A stretch of DNA of 64,000 nucleotides. Source: Candidatus Binatia bacterium. Lineage in GTDB: Bacteria; Desulfobacterota; Binatia; UBA12015. Both the position numbers and the translations under genes were made by a program. The stretch lies in assembly GCA_036563615.1 (NCBI GenBank), contig DATCMB010000014.1:310001-374000 (forward strand), in the 5' to 3' direction. Shown here in pieces: positions 1 to 9,578 of the stretch (positions within the stretch are counted from its first letter, which is position 1; each line of letters opens with the position of its first letter). A model generated the notes under the pieces. It made no database searches. It was not told the DNA's origin and saw only the letters and a list, made by a program, of their open reading frames with translations.

Positions 1-492
1 GATCCGCGGGTCGCGCCGCGTGAGCGTCGAGACCAGAATCGGCAGTGTCGCGCCCATCAGCAGCGTCGGCAGCAGCAGCACCGCGAGCGCGATCGCGAAG
101 CGGCAGAACGCCGCCGGCCAGAAGTCGAGCCCGGCGAGCAGCGTCTGGTTGAGCGCCGGCAGCTTCGCGAGCAGCCAGGGCACGATGAGCGCATAGGCGC
201 CGATCGCGATCTCGAACCAGCCGTAGGCGCGCACGCCGCTCGCGATGCGCCCGGCGACCCGGCCGCCGGCGAGCCCGCCGAGGCCGAGCCCGAGCATGTA
301 CGCGACCAGGATCGTGCTCGCGGCGAGCGTCGTCGAGCCGAACACCAGGCGCAGCTCGCGCGTCCACACGACCTCGAGCGCGAGGCTGCCGAGACCGGAG
401 AGGAAGAAGCAGGCAGCGACCGCGACCAGCGTGCCGCGACGTGCGGACACGGGTGCGTCGTCTGCAGGATGCTGCGCGCGAGCGGGCTGCAT
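1..492 (-). CDS. Membrane spermidine-synthase-like protein, N-terminal part (cut by window edge)
   Basis: Reading leftwards from an ATG at 492 the frame stays open to base 1, so only about 164 residues are seen. After a short leader comes a hydrophobic segment with the motif FFLSGLGSLALEVVWTRELR, then further membrane segments; the order and wording match the N-terminus of the complete neighbour at 492-3734 almost residue for residue. It is therefore a tandem paralogue. Its ATG shares one base with the neighbour's TGA (TGATG), which suggests translational coupling in one operon. The methyltransferase-like and TPR parts would lie outside the window. The paralogy is seen; the function is inferred. 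Confidence 0.85.
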   Translation of the reverse strand, partial: MQPARAQHPADDAPVSARRGTLVAVAACFFLSGLGSLALEVVWTRELRLVFGSTTLAASTILVAYMLGLGLGGLAGGRVAGRIASGVRAYGWFEIAIGAYALIVPWLLAKLPALNQTLLAGLDFWPAAFCRFAIALAVLLLPTLLMGATLPILVSTLTRRDPRI

Positions 493-3400
493 CAGTGCTC
501 CGCGGCGCCTTGGCCGGCCTGCGACGCGCGCAGCGCCGCGAGGTCGCTCGCGATCGTCGGGTTGTCCGGCTCCGCGCGCAGCGCGGTCTCGAGCAGCGGG
601 ATCGCGTCGTCGCGCCAGCCGCGCCAGAGCGCGCTGCGCGCGAGCCACTGGTACGAGCGGGCGCGGTTGCGCAGCGTCGCCTGCGCGTTGCGGCGCGCGC
701 GCTCGGCGCCGGTCCGGTCGCCGGTCTCCTCGTACGCCTGGGCGAGCATCACCCAGCCTTCGAGCCAGGTGGAATCCTTCACCTCGAGCTCCTCCTCGAG
801 CGCCGCCACCGCCTCGGAGGTGCGCCCGGTGCGCAGGTAGAGCTCGGCGCGGCGCTGCGCGAGCTCGTCCTCGAGCGGCACGTCCGACGCGGCGAGCGTC
901 TCGATCTCGGCAAGCGCCTCGTCGTAGCGCTCGAGCGCATACAGCGTCCTGGCGCGCAGCGCACGCGCGCGCGCGTCGCCCGGCCGCAGCAGCAGCGCCG
1001 CATCGACCGCCTCGAGCGCCGCCGCATGGTTCTCCGCCTCGGCGAGGATCTGCGCGCGCAGGAGCCGCGGCGCGAACGCCGCGGGATCGAGCGCGATGGC
1101 GTCGTCGAGCGACGCGATCTGGTTCGCGAGCGAGAAGCCCTCCTCGCCGACCGCCCGGCCGAGCACCACCGCGGCGGTGACGAGCGGCGCGCTCTTGCCG
1201 CGCTCCTGCGCGATGCGCAGCAGCTCCGGCCCGACCGTCGGATCGGTGCGACGCTCGATGTAGGACAGCGCGAGCTCGCCGAGCAGCGTCGCGTCGAGCG
1301 GCTCGCCGACCGACTCGAGCAGCGGCAGGACGCCGCGCGGGAAGCTCGCGAAGGCCTCCCAGTTCGGCGTCAGCGTGTCCTCCTGCAGCATGAGCGGCGT
1401 GCCGAGCTCGACGTACAGGTTGTCGTCGGTATTGACGACCGGCGCCTGCGCGACGAGCGCGTCGACGTCCGCGGGCAAGAGCCGCACGAGGCTCCAGAGG
1501 TCCGCGGTCGAGTACGTCCCGACCCGCTCGAGGTCGGCGCGCACCTTCGGCGAGAGGTCCTCCCAGCGCGGCAGCTCGTCGCGCGTCAGCGGACGCTCCA
1601 TCGCGAGCAGCAGCAGGTCGGAGCCGCCTTCCTCGTTGGCGAAGCCATAGACGTAGGGGAACTCCGCGCGCACCGCGGCGAGGATCGAGTAGAGCGCCTG
1701 CGGATCCATCGCGTAGAGCTGCACCCACTGCAGCAAGCGTCCGCCGGGCGCAAGCGCGCGCTTCGCGATCGCGAAGAACTCGCGCGTGAACAGGTTCGAG
1801 ACGCCGCTCATCCACGGGTTCGAGGGCTCGGAGATGAGGACGTCGTACTTCCGGTCGGTCGCGGCGAGGTAGGAGCGCGCGTCGTCGAGGATCAGCGTCA
1901 CGCGCGGGTCGTCGAGCGGGCTGCCGCTCTGCGGGTCGAAGAAGCGCGACGCCTCGACGATCGCGGGCTCGATCTCGATCGCGTCGATGCGCTCGACCTC
2001 CGCGTGCCGCGCGACCGAGCCGACGGTCACGCCCGAGGCGTAGCCGATCACCGCCACGCTCTTCGCCGGCGCGCCGAACAAGAGCGGGACCTCGCCGAGC
2101 AGCACTTGCGTCGGCATGTCGTCGTGGCTCGAGGCGTCGGGCTTGCCGTTGACGCGCAGGAAGGTCGTCGCGCCGCCGCGGTGCACCGACACCGTCGCGT
2201 TGATGCCGTCGCGGTAGTAGAGCAGCTCCTTGTCGCGCACGCCCTCGAGCTTCACGTACTCGACGCCGAAGTCGAGCATCAGGCTCGGGCTCTTGAAGAC
2301 GCCGCGCGTGAACGTCTCGCGGTCGAACGGGATCGGCACGAGCGCGAGCGCCGCGCACCCGGCGAGCGCCGCCACACCCGCCGCCTGCACCGCTCGCCTG
2401 CCGCGCGCGCAGGCGAGGAGCAGCGCGCCCGCCGCGGCGAGGTCGAGAGCTGCGCCGAGCGCGAGCGTGTCGCGCAGCCCGAGCGCGGGGATCAGGACGA
2501 AGCCCGTGAAGAACGCGCCGCTCGCCGAGCCGACGGTGTTCGCGAAGTAGACCTTGCCCACCGCGTCGCCGGCGTCGTGCGCGCGCTCGGCGACGAGGCG
2601 CGCGACCAGCGGGAACAGACCGCCCAGCACCAGCGCCGGCGGCAGCATCGCGAGGATGCAGAGCGCGATCTGTGCGGCGAGCATGCGGCCCGGCGACGGC
2701 TCCGGCGTCGCGAGCTGCTCGAGGAAGACGTCGGGCAGGTGCGGCACCGCGAGCGTCGTCGCGAGCGCCAGCACGGCGAGCAGCGCGATGCCGCCGCCGA
2801 GCAGCGCGTAGGGCGCGCGCGTCGTGTCGATCCAGCGGCGGAAGACGAGGCTGCCGAGCCCGATGCCGGCGAGGAACGCGCCCAGCATCGACGAGAACGC
2901 GTAGATCGACGAGCCGAGGACGACGGCGAGCGCGCGCGTCCAGGCGACCTCGTAGAGCAGCGCCGAGAAGCCGACCACCGCGTAGACGACGAGCGTCAGC
3001 GCGAGCGGCACCGGCACGTCGCTGGCTGCGGCGCCGTGGCGGGCGCGCGCGGCGGGCTCCGACGACGCTGGCGCGCGGTCGCCGACGCCGCCCGCCGCAG
3101 GCTGCCACGCGCGCAGCCGCGGCGCGACCATGGTCAGCGCGAGCGCGCCGACCACGACGTCGAGCAGCGCGCCGAACGCGTTCGTCCAGCGCAGCCCGAT
3201 CGTCGGAAAGAGGACGAAGGTCGCGACGAACACGCCCGCGACCGCACCGAGCGTGTTGAGCCCGTAGAAGAGCCCCGTGCTCGCGCCGACCCGCGGGTCG
3301 CGCCGCACCACCGCGTCGACCACGATCGGCAGCGTCGCGCCCATCAGCACCGTCGGCAGCAGGAGCAGCACCAGCGCGATCGCGAAGCGGCACAGAGCCG

Positions 3401-3734
3401 CCTCCCAGAAGCTCATCCCGGCGAGCAGCGAGCGGTTCAGGTCGGGCAGCCGCAGCAGGAGCCACGGCACCGCGAGCGCGTAGGCGCCGATCGCGATCTC
3501 GATCCAGCCGTACGCGCGCACGCCGTCGCGCAGGCGCCCGGCGACGCGGCCGCCGGCGAGGCCGCCGAGGCCGAGCCCGAGCATGTAGGCGACGAGAATC
3601 GTGCTCGCGGCGAGCGTCGTCGAGCCGAACACGAGACGCATCTGCCGCGTCCACACCACCTCGAGCGCGAGACTTCCCATCCCGGAGAGGAAGAAGCAGG
3701 CGCCGAGCACGAGGAGACCCCGCCGGGCGAGCAT
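492..3734 (-). CDS. Fused membrane protein: two 6-TM repeats, spermidine-synthase-like domain, TPR tail
   Basis: 1080 residues. Residues 1-215 and about 235-465 are two related blocks of membrane segments; both begin with a motif of the form ALxxEVxWTRxL followed by GS and a GLG turn, so the membrane part is an internal duplication. Residues about 530-770 have the spermidine/spermine synthase (Rossmann methyltransferase) fold: the nucleotide loop is GYASGVTVGS, followed by IEIEP, DDARSYL and SEPSNPWMSGVSNLFTREFF. About 850-1080 are TPR helices. Fused membrane spermidine-synthase-like proteins of this plan are common in soil bacteria and their substrate is mostly unknown, so polyamine synthesis should not be assumed. 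It lies 11 bases after the AmpG-like gene and is joined to the truncated paralogue. Confidence 0.88.
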   Translation of the reverse strand: MLARRGLLVLGACFFLSGMGSLALEVVWTRQMRLVFGSTTLAASTILVAYMLGLGLGGLAGGRVAGRLRDGVRAYGWIEIAIGAYALAVPWLLLRLPDLNRSLLAGMSFWEAALCRFAIALVLLLLPTVLMGATLPIVVDAVVRRDPRVGASTGLFYGLNTLGAVAGVFVATFVLFPTIGLRWTNAFGALLDVVVGALALTMVAPRLRAWQPAAGGVGDRAPASSEPAARARHGAAASDVPVPLALTLVVYAVVGFSALLYEVAWTRALAVVLGSSIYAFSSMLGAFLAGIGLGSLVFRRWIDTTRAPYALLGGGIALLAVLALATTLAVPHLPDVFLEQLATPEPSPGRMLAAQIALCILAMLPPALVLGGLFPLVARLVAERAHDAGDAVGKVYFANTVGSASGAFFTGFVLIPALGLRDTLALGAALDLAAAGALLLACARGRRAVQAAGVAALAGCAALALVPIPFDRETFTRGVFKSPSLMLDFGVEYVKLEGVRDKELLYYRDGINATVSVHRGGATTFLRVNGKPDASSHDDMPTQVLLGEVPLLFGAPAKSVAVIGYASGVTVGSVARHAEVERIDAIEIEPAIVEASRFFDPQSGSPLDDPRVTLILDDARSYLAATDRKYDVLISEPSNPWMSGVSNLFTREFFAIAKRALAPGGRLLQWVQLYAMDPQALYSILAAVRAEFPYVYGFANEEGGSDLLLLAMERPLTRDELPRWEDLSPKVRADLERVGTYSTADLWSLVRLLPADVDALVAQAPVVNTDDNLYVELGTPLMLQEDTLTPNWEAFASFPRGVLPLLESVGEPLDATLLGELALSYIERRTDPTVGPELLRIAQERGKSAPLVTAAVVLGRAVGEEGFSLANQIASLDDAIALDPAAFAPRLLRAQILAEAENHAAALEAVDAALLLRPGDARARALRARTLYALERYDEALAEIETLAASDVPLEDELAQRRAELYLRTGRTSEAVAALEEELEVKDSTWLEGWVMLAQAYEETGDRTGAERARRNAQATLRNRARSYQWLARSALWRGWRDDAIPLLETALRAEPDNPTIASDLAALRASQAGQGAAEH

Positions 3735-3744
3735 GGCGCGCAGG

Positions 3745-5307
3745 CTACAACGACGTTCGGCGACGTTCGAGACGCTTTCTGGGCTGCGGCGTCGTCTCGC
3801 GTCCGTCGAGGTGCGGCAGGAACGGCACCAGCGCCATGCCGGGGATGGTCACCAGGAAGGTGAGCAGGAAGTACGGTCCGAAGCCCATCCAGTCGGCGAG
3901 GAAGCCGCTCGCGACGCCGGCGAGCGTGAAGCTGACGCTCATCAGCGCTGTGACGATCGCCATGTGCGCGGCGCGGTGCGCGGGGTCGCAGCAGCGCATC
4001 AGGTAGACCATGAACACCGCGGTGCCGAGCCCCGCGCCGAACTGCTCGACCGCGATCACCGTGGTGGTCATCGTGATCGACGCCGACGCGCCGAGCGCGG
4101 CGAGCCAGACGTAGAGCAGGTTGAGCGCGTTCTGCGCGAGTACGAAGGGCCAGATCCAGCGCCGCAGCCCGTCGCGCGCGATCAGCTTGCCGCCCACGAT
4201 GGTCGCGGCGAAGCCCGCGGCCACGCCGAGCGTCCCGTTCGCGATCGAGTACGCCTCGAGCGACAGGCCGACGGTGTCGCGCAGAAACGGCCAGCGCATC
4301 TTCACCAGGAAGGACTCGCCGACGCGGAACGCGACGATGAACGCGAGCACGAGCGCCGTGCGCGGCTGCTCGAGGAAGCTCACGAACGCGTCGGCGTAGA
4401 CCGAATTGCGAAGCTCGAGGCGTCCGCGGATGCGGTCGAGCGAGGCGAGCGCGACGATCAGCACGACGAGCAGCGCCATCGCCGTCCACCCGGCGAGGGT
4501 GACGCCGGCGCGCGCCGCCGTCTCCCAGAGCGCGGCGACCGTCGCCTCGTCGAGCGGCAGCGTGCGCAGCAGCAGGACGACGCCGAGCGCCACGGCGCAC
4601 ACGCCGGCGAGCCACGCGAGACGCCGCGGCGTCGCGATCTGCCGCACGAGCTCGTCGAACGGCGCGCGCCGCCGCTCGGTACGCGGCAGCCAGCCGGCGT
4701 GGTACGCGGTCAGGCCCGCCATCACCGCCGCGGCGAGCAACAAGCCGCCGCTCCAGCCGAGCACGCCGCCGATCACGTAGAGCAGCGGTCCGCCGATCGC
4801 GAGCGTCGCGAGCCGGTAGGCGGTCGCGCGGTAGCCGACGTAGGCGGACTGGTCGCGCTCGCGCAGGCTCTCGAGGTAGTAGCCGTCGATCGCGATGTCG
4901 TGCGTCGCCGAGAGGAACGCGAGCACGGCGAAGCACAGCGCGATCGCGCCGAGCCCCGGCGAGGCGCCGACCAGCAGCGCGAGCAGCACGAGCCCGATCG
5001 ACAGCGCGACCTCGGTGGCGATGATCCACGAGCGCTTGGTCTCGTACGCGTCGAGCAGCGGCCCCCAGAGGAACTTGAGGTTCCACGGCAGGTGGAACAG
5101 CGAGGTGAGGCCGATGACCTGCAGGCTCGCACCGAGCTCCTTGAAGAGGATCTCGGCGAGGTTGTTCACCACGCCGTAGGGAAAGCCCTCGGCGAAATAT
5201 GTGCTCGACACCCAGAGCGCGGGCTGCGAAGCGCCCGTCTGGGGCACGGCGGCGTCGCGGTCGGACTCCGCGCGCGTCGTCTCCGGCTGCTCCACCTCGC
5301 CTGCCAC
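3745..5307 (-). CDS. AmpG-like permease (PAT/MFS family)
   Basis: 520 residues with about 12 or more membrane segments. Family signatures are YFAEGFPYGVVN near residue 37, LPWNLKFLWGPLLDAYE near 72 and SATHDIAIDGYYLESL near 133, which are typical of AmpG and acetyl-CoA transporter (PAT) proteins. AmpG imports anhydromuropeptides in cell-wall recycling; the substrate here is unproven. The start codon read is GTG at 5307; the first 28 residues are hydrophilic. Transcription probably continues into the spermidine-synthase-like genes (11-base gap). It is divergent from the sulfatase-fold gene, with about 110 bases between. Confidence 0.85.
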   Translation of the reverse strand: MAGEVEQPETTRAESDRDAAVPQTGASQPALWVSSTYFAEGFPYGVVNNLAEILFKELGASLQVIGLTSLFHLPWNLKFLWGPLLDAYETKRSWIIATEVALSIGLVLLALLVGASPGLGAIALCFAVLAFLSATHDIAIDGYYLESLRERDQSAYVGYRATAYRLATLAIGGPLLYVIGGVLGWSGGLLLAAAVMAGLTAYHAGWLPRTERRRAPFDELVRQIATPRRLAWLAGVCAVALGVVLLLRTLPLDEATVAALWETAARAGVTLAGWTAMALLVVLIVALASLDRIRGRLELRNSVYADAFVSFLEQPRTALVLAFIVAFRVGESFLVKMRWPFLRDTVGLSLEAYSIANGTLGVAAGFAATIVGGKLIARDGLRRWIWPFVLAQNALNLLYVWLAALGASASITMTTTVIAVEQFGAGLGTAVFMVYLMRCCDPAHRAAHMAIVTALMSVSFTLAGVASGFLADWMGFGPYFLLTFLVTIPGMALVPFLPHLDGRETTPQPRKRLERRRTSL

Positions 5308-5418
5308 GATCCGCGCCCTGCGCAGCGCTTCTCTACACCGCGGTGACGCGCCCCGTAAGCCCGCGCGCGGCGGATTCCGCGAAGCGCCGTTTGCAGTCGC
5401 GCCGCCTCGACCGGTAAC

Positions 5419-7815
5419 GTGGCGCGGCGCTTGCGTCGCGACGCGCTCGTCGCGCCGTCGCGACAGGCGCCCGCTTCACCCATCGTGCGTGTTTCCCACC
5501 AACGCCGGATCCCGCGCTCGAGCCTCGCTCGGCGTGTGACGGTCCTCGCCGCGATGCTCGTCGCCGCGGCTGGCTGCAGCCGTGAGCGTCCGCCGGCGCC
5601 GCCTGCGCCGCGCCTCGAAACCGAGCTGCGCTTCGTCGACCGTGGCATCGAGCCGCTCGGCGATCGGCGGCTGCAGCGCGGCGTGCGCGTCTCGCTCGCC
5701 GACGTGTCGCGTCCGGTGCTGAGCGCCGCGCGGCCCTTCCAGCCGACGCTCGACTGCCCGCCGCCCTCGCCCGACACGCGCAAGCGCGAGTGCGAGGTCT
5801 TGCCGGCGCGCGCCATCCCCGACGGTGCGGCGACCATCCTCACCTGGCCGATCCTCGGCCGTCGTACGTGGCCCGCGCTGGCGAATGCCGCGAAGAAGCG
5901 CGCCGCGTCGCGCGGGGCCACCGCGGACGCTGCCGCGCCGCATGCGAACGCACCGGACGCTGCAGCGGCGGACGAGGCCGCAGCGCCGACGCCGACCGCG
6001 CACGTCGACGCCGCGCCGGACGTCGCCGAGCACGCGGCGCACGGCGACGCGGCGCACGATGGCACGTCATCGGAGCACGCGCAGACGCACCAGGAGCCGG
6101 AGCAGAGGATCTCCGTGCAGCTCTTCGGTGCGCCGGACGCCCCCCGACGGCTGCGGCTTCCGGCCAAGGAGGCGTACTTCGCGAAGGTCTTCTCGGTGCC
6201 GTTCCTCGGCGACCGCACCATCCGGACCGAGGCCTTCGAGGTGCCGCAGGACGCCGTGCTGCGCCTCGGCTACGGCGTCGAGGAGGCCGCGTGGTGGATC
6301 GACTCCGCGCCCGTCGCCTTCCGCATCGTCGTCGAGCGCGAGAGCGGCGATCAGCAGGACCTGATGCGCCGCAGCCTCGACCCCGCGCGACGCCCCGAGC
6401 ACCGACGCTGGTTCGACGCCGACGTCGATCTGAGCGACCTCGCCGGCGAGCGCGTGCGCCTGCGCTTCATCACCGAGCCGGTGGACCAGTGGGACGCCCG
6501 ACCGTCGCTGCCGGTGTGGGGCGATCCGCGGCTGCTCGGCAAGGCCTCGGAGAAGAAGCGGCGCCCGTCGATCGTGCTCGTGTCGCTCGACACGCTGCGC
6601 GCGCGCAGCATGAGCACCTACGGCTACGCGCTCGACACGACGCCCAACATGACCGCGTTCGCGCGTCGCGGAGCGCTGTTCGAGAAGGCGTTCACGACCT
6701 TCTCGAACACGCTCGGCTCGCACATGAGCATGCTGACCGGCTTGCTGCCGGTCACGCACGAGGTGCGCCGACCGACCGACGTGCTCAACCCTCGCCATGC
6801 GACGCTCGCCGAGGCGCTGCGGCGCGCAGGCTGGGCGACGGCGGCCTTCACCGAGGACGCGCTGCTCGACGCGCGCCGCGGCTTCGATCGGGGCTTCTCG
6901 ACCTACTACGAGAACTCGACCATCGCCGCCGGAACGGGCGACTCGGAGGGCACGTTCGGGCGCGCGCTCGAGTGGGCCGGCCACCACGCCGACGAGCCGT
7001 TCTTCCTCTTCGTGCACACCTACGAGGTGCACCATCCGTACGAGCCGCCCGAGGAGTACCGGAAGCTCTTCACCGACGGCGCGGGCGCGGAGCTCGGCAA
7101 GGCGCAGCGCGCCTACGAGCAGGTCGTGCGCTACCTCGACGACCAGGTCGGCCGCCTGCTCGACGGGCTCTACCGCGTCGTCCCCGAGCGCGATCTCCTG
7201 GTCGTGATCACCGCGGATCACGGCGAGGAGTTCTACGAGCACCGCGCGACCACGCACTTGCAGCTCTTCGACGAGGTGATGCACATCCCGCTGATCATGG
7301 TGTGGACGGGCGTCATCCCGCCGGGCGAGCGCATCGCGACGCCGGTGTCGCTGATCGACCTGCCGCCGACGATCCTCTCGCTGGTCGGCGTGAAGCTGCC
7401 GAACGACGTCGACGGCGTGAGCCTCGTTCCGCTGCTGACCGGCGAGGGCGAGGCGCCGGAGCGTCACGTCGTGTTCGGCGAATTCCCGAACTCGCCGGTG
7501 ATGCCGAAGGGCGGCTTCGTCGCGCGCAGCGCCGACGTCAAGTGCATCGCACGCGCGCCGGGCGGCAAGGACGCGTGCTACGACCTCGCGGCCGACCCCA
7601 AGGAGCACGATCCGCGCTCGCCGGACGAGCGGCCGGAGTTCGCGATCGTCTACGCCGCCGCCGCCGACTACCGGGCGCGCTCGCTCGCCGCGACCGCGCC
7701 GCAAGAGGCTGCCGGAGCCGCGGCGGAGCAAGAGGCGCCGGCGCAGGCCACTCCGGCGCCCGAGCCCGACGAGCGGATCGAGCGCAAGCTGCGCGCGCTC
7801 GGATACGTCGAGTGA
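5419..7815 (+). CDS. Sulfatase/alkaline-phosphatase-superfamily lipoprotein
   Basis: 798 residues from the GTG at 5419. A basic stretch, a hydrophobic segment and a lipobox ending AAAGC lie near residue 50, so a later GTG (5485) may be the true start. An Ala-rich linker follows. From about residue 375 the sulfatase fold is clear: IVLVSLDTLRARSMSTYGY (metal Asp), SNTLGSHMSMLTGLLPVTHE, ITADHGEEFYEH, and a C-terminal ERKLRALGYVE ending often seen in this group. The usual C/S-x-P-S-R formylglycine motif is absent, so it may be a phosphatase or phosphotransferase acting at the envelope rather than a classical sulfatase. The enoyl-CoA hydratase gene follows after 11 bases. Confidence 0.85.
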   Translation: MARRLRRDALVAPSRQAPASPIVRVSHQRRIPRSSLARRVTVLAAMLVAAAGCSRERPPAPPAPRLETELRFVDRGIEPLGDRRLQRGVRVSLADVSRPVLSAARPFQPTLDCPPPSPDTRKRECEVLPARAIPDGAATILTWPILGRRTWPALANAAKKRAASRGATADAAAPHANAPDAAAADEAAAPTPTAHVDAAPDVAEHAAHGDAAHDGTSSEHAQTHQEPEQRISVQLFGAPDAPRRLRLPAKEAYFAKVFSVPFLGDRTIRTEAFEVPQDAVLRLGYGVEEAAWWIDSAPVAFRIVVERESGDQQDLMRRSLDPARRPEHRRWFDADVDLSDLAGERVRLRFITEPVDQWDARPSLPVWGDPRLLGKASEKKRRPSIVLVSLDTLRARSMSTYGYALDTTPNMTAFARRGALFEKAFTTFSNTLGSHMSMLTGLLPVTHEVRRPTDVLNPRHATLAEALRRAGWATAAFTEDALLDARRGFDRGFSTYYENSTIAAGTGDSEGTFGRALEWAGHHADEPFFLFVHTYEVHHPYEPPEEYRKLFTDGAGAELGKAQRAYEQVVRYLDDQVGRLLDGLYRVVPERDLLVVITADHGEEFYEHRATTHLQLFDEVMHIPLIMVWTGVIPPGERIATPVSLIDLPPTILSLVGVKLPNDVDGVSLVPLLTGEGEAPERHVVFGEFPNSPVMPKGGFVARSADVKCIARAPGGKDACYDLAADPKEHDPRSPDERPEFAIVYAAAADYRARSLAATAPQEAAGAAAEQEAPAQATPAPEPDERIERKLRALGYVE

Positions 7816-7826
7816 GGAGCCCACCC

Positions 7827-8585
7827 ATGTCGAGCGAGCTCATCCTGCAGACGCGGCACGACGCCGTCTTGCTCTTGACGATGAACCGCCCCGAGCGGCG
7901 CAACGCGTTCAACCACGCGCTCTACCGTGCGCTCGCCGGCGCGCTGCGCGCCGCGCGCGACGACGACGCGGTGCACGTCGTCGTCCTCACCGGCACCGGC
8001 GCCGGCTTCTCCGCGGGTCAGGATTTTTCGGAAATGACCGACGCCCCGCCGGCCGACCAGGGTCCGCATGGCTTCCAGACGCTGATGGACGAGCTGTGCG
8101 CGTTCGACAAGCCGCTCATCGCCGCGGTGAACGGCGTCGCGGTCGGGCTCGGCATGACGATGCTGCTGCACTGCGACGTGGTCTACGTCGCCGAGAGCGC
8201 GCGCATGCGCTGCCCGTTCGTCACGCTCGGCGTCGTGCCGGAGGCGGCGAGCAGCTACCTCTTGCCGGCGACGATCGGCTTCCAGCGCGCGGCCGAGGTG
8301 CTCTACACCGCCGAGTGGATCGACGCCCCGCGCGCGGTCGAGCTCGGCATCGCGGCGAGCATGCTGCCCGACGCGGAGCTGCTCGACGCGGCGCTCGCGA
8401 AGGCGCGCCAGATCGCCGCGCACCCGCCGCGCGCCGTGCGCCACACCAAGCAGCTCCTGCTCGCGACGCGCGCCGACGCCGTGCGCGCCGCGCGCGCACG
8501 CGAGGACGCGGCGTTCGCCGAGCGCATCGGATCGCCGGAGAACATCGCGGCGATCACGGAGTTCTTCGCGCGCCGACGCGGCTGA
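7827..8585 (+). CDS. Enoyl-CoA hydratase/isomerase family protein
   Basis: 252 residues. Crotonase fold: MNRPERRNAFN near residue 17, the first oxyanion-hole segment GAGFSAGQDFSEM near 55, NGVAVGLGMTMLLHCDVVY near 96, and PEAASSYLLPATIG. Members hydrate or isomerise acyl-CoA double bonds; the substrate cannot be read here. At the second catalytic position the protein has PEAASS rather than the E-L/I-G-L pattern of classical hydratases, so isomerase or another crotonase activity is possible. The ATG at 7827 is preceded by GAGGAG. It sits 11 bases after the sulfatase-fold gene. Confidence 0.9.
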   Translation: MSSELILQTRHDAVLLLTMNRPERRNAFNHALYRALAGALRAARDDDAVHVVVLTGTGAGFSAGQDFSEMTDAPPADQGPHGFQTLMDELCAFDKPLIAAVNGVAVGLGMTMLLHCDVVYVAESARMRCPFVTLGVVPEAASSYLLPATIGFQRAAEVLYTAEWIDAPRAVELGIAASMLPDAELLDAALAKARQIAAHPPRAVRHTKQLLLATRADAVRAARAREDAAFAERIGSPENIAAITEFFARRRG

Positions 8586-8629
8586 GACCGCGCCGGCGCG
8601 CGTCCGTGAAATCCTCCGCGGCTAGCTCG

Positions 8630-9529
8630 TCACTCCTCGACGAGACGGACGAGCGGCTTGATCGTCTCGTCGCTCGTGAGATCGGGGTTGAGCGGCGTCA
8701 CCGAGGCGAAGCCGTTGTTCATCGCCTCGATGTCGGTCGTCGGGTGGCGCAGCGTCGAGTCGCAGTTGGTGCTGCCGGCGGGCATCGTCACCACGATCGG
8801 GTCCCAGGTGTTCGGGCTCGAGCCCTGCTCGTAGCCGACGATCTGCTGCGCGCGGCCGACCGCCACCGCGCGCACGCCGCGCAGCTTGCCGGTCACGCAG
8901 GTCGGGAAGTTGATGTTGAGCACGCGCGCGCGGTCCTTCGAGATCCGCATCAGCTTGCGGAACGACGGGCTCGAGCGGTAGCGCGCGACGAGCCGCGCCG
9001 TGTAGTCGGCCGCCTCCTCGTAGTGCATCTCGGCGGCGAGCCCCTGGCTCACGGCGAACGCCGGCACGCCGTTGCGCGCCGCCCACAGCGCCGCGCCGAC
9101 GGTGCCCGAGATGTTCACCAGCTCGGCGATGTTCTGGCCCTCGTTGATGCCGCTGATGACGAGGTCGGGGCGCTGGTCGAGGCCCTGCAGGATCCCGAAC
9201 AGCACGCCGTCGGCGGGGAAGCCGGCCACCGCGGTCGCCGGGTAGCCGAACGCCGTCGTCACGTTCGGGTCGATCCGCAGCGGGCCGAGCGTCGTGCGGT
9301 CGCCGGTGCCGCTCTGGTTGGTCGCCGGCGCGAAGACGTAGACCTCGAGCGAGCGGTTGCGCGTCAGCGCGCGGACCAGCTCCGCGATGCCTTCGGCAGA
9401 GTATCCGTCGTCGTTGCCGACCACGATGCGGAACGGCGCGGCGCCCGCCTGCGGCGGCGCGGCGAGCATCGTGACCAAGGCGAAAGCGGCCGCGAGGGCC
9501 GTGGCGAGCATCGGTTTGCGTGTCTTCAT
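8630..9529 (-). CDS. surE: SurE-type nucleotidase with an export signal
   Basis: 299 residues from the second of two adjacent ATG codons (9532 and 9529); GAGAGG lies at good distance from 9529. Residues 1-31 form a signal peptide (MKTRKP, hydrophobic run, AGAA). The SurE fold follows: metal pair NDDG at Asp40-Asp41, ATNQSGTG, SGINEGQN and ISGTVGAA. SurE removes phosphate from nucleoside 5'/3'-monophosphates and is normally cytoplasmic; here the leader predicts periplasmic or secreted action, for example phosphate or nucleoside scavenging. The stop faces that of the enoyl-CoA hydratase gene, 44 bases away. Confidence 0.88.
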   Translation of the reverse strand: MKTRKPMLATALAAAFALVTMLAAPPQAGAAPFRIVVGNDDGYSAEGIAELVRALTRNRSLEVYVFAPATNQSGTGDRTTLGPLRIDPNVTTAFGYPATAVAGFPADGVLFGILQGLDQRPDLVISGINEGQNIAELVNISGTVGAALWAARNGVPAFAVSQGLAAEMHYEEAADYTARLVARYRSSPSFRKLMRISKDRARVLNINFPTCVTGKLRGVRAVAVGRAQQIVGYEQGSSPNTWDPIVVTMPAGSTNCDSTLRHPTTDIEAMNNGFASVTPLNPDLTSDETIKPLVRLVEE

Positions 9530-9578
9530 CATTCCCTCTCTTTCGGCTGCGCGGCTTCGCACGGCGCGCGCATCTGCG

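Noticed and set aside
441..3863. A 1,140-codon open frame on the plus strand
   Set aside because: It is opposite the membrane spermidine-synthase-like gene; the translation is almost wholly Arg/Glu/Ala/Leu without motifs, as expected from antisense of high-GC coding DNA. Similar long frames at 16699-21336, 29416-32064, 34244-36928, 46864-49299 and 53540-56035 were rejected for the same reason.
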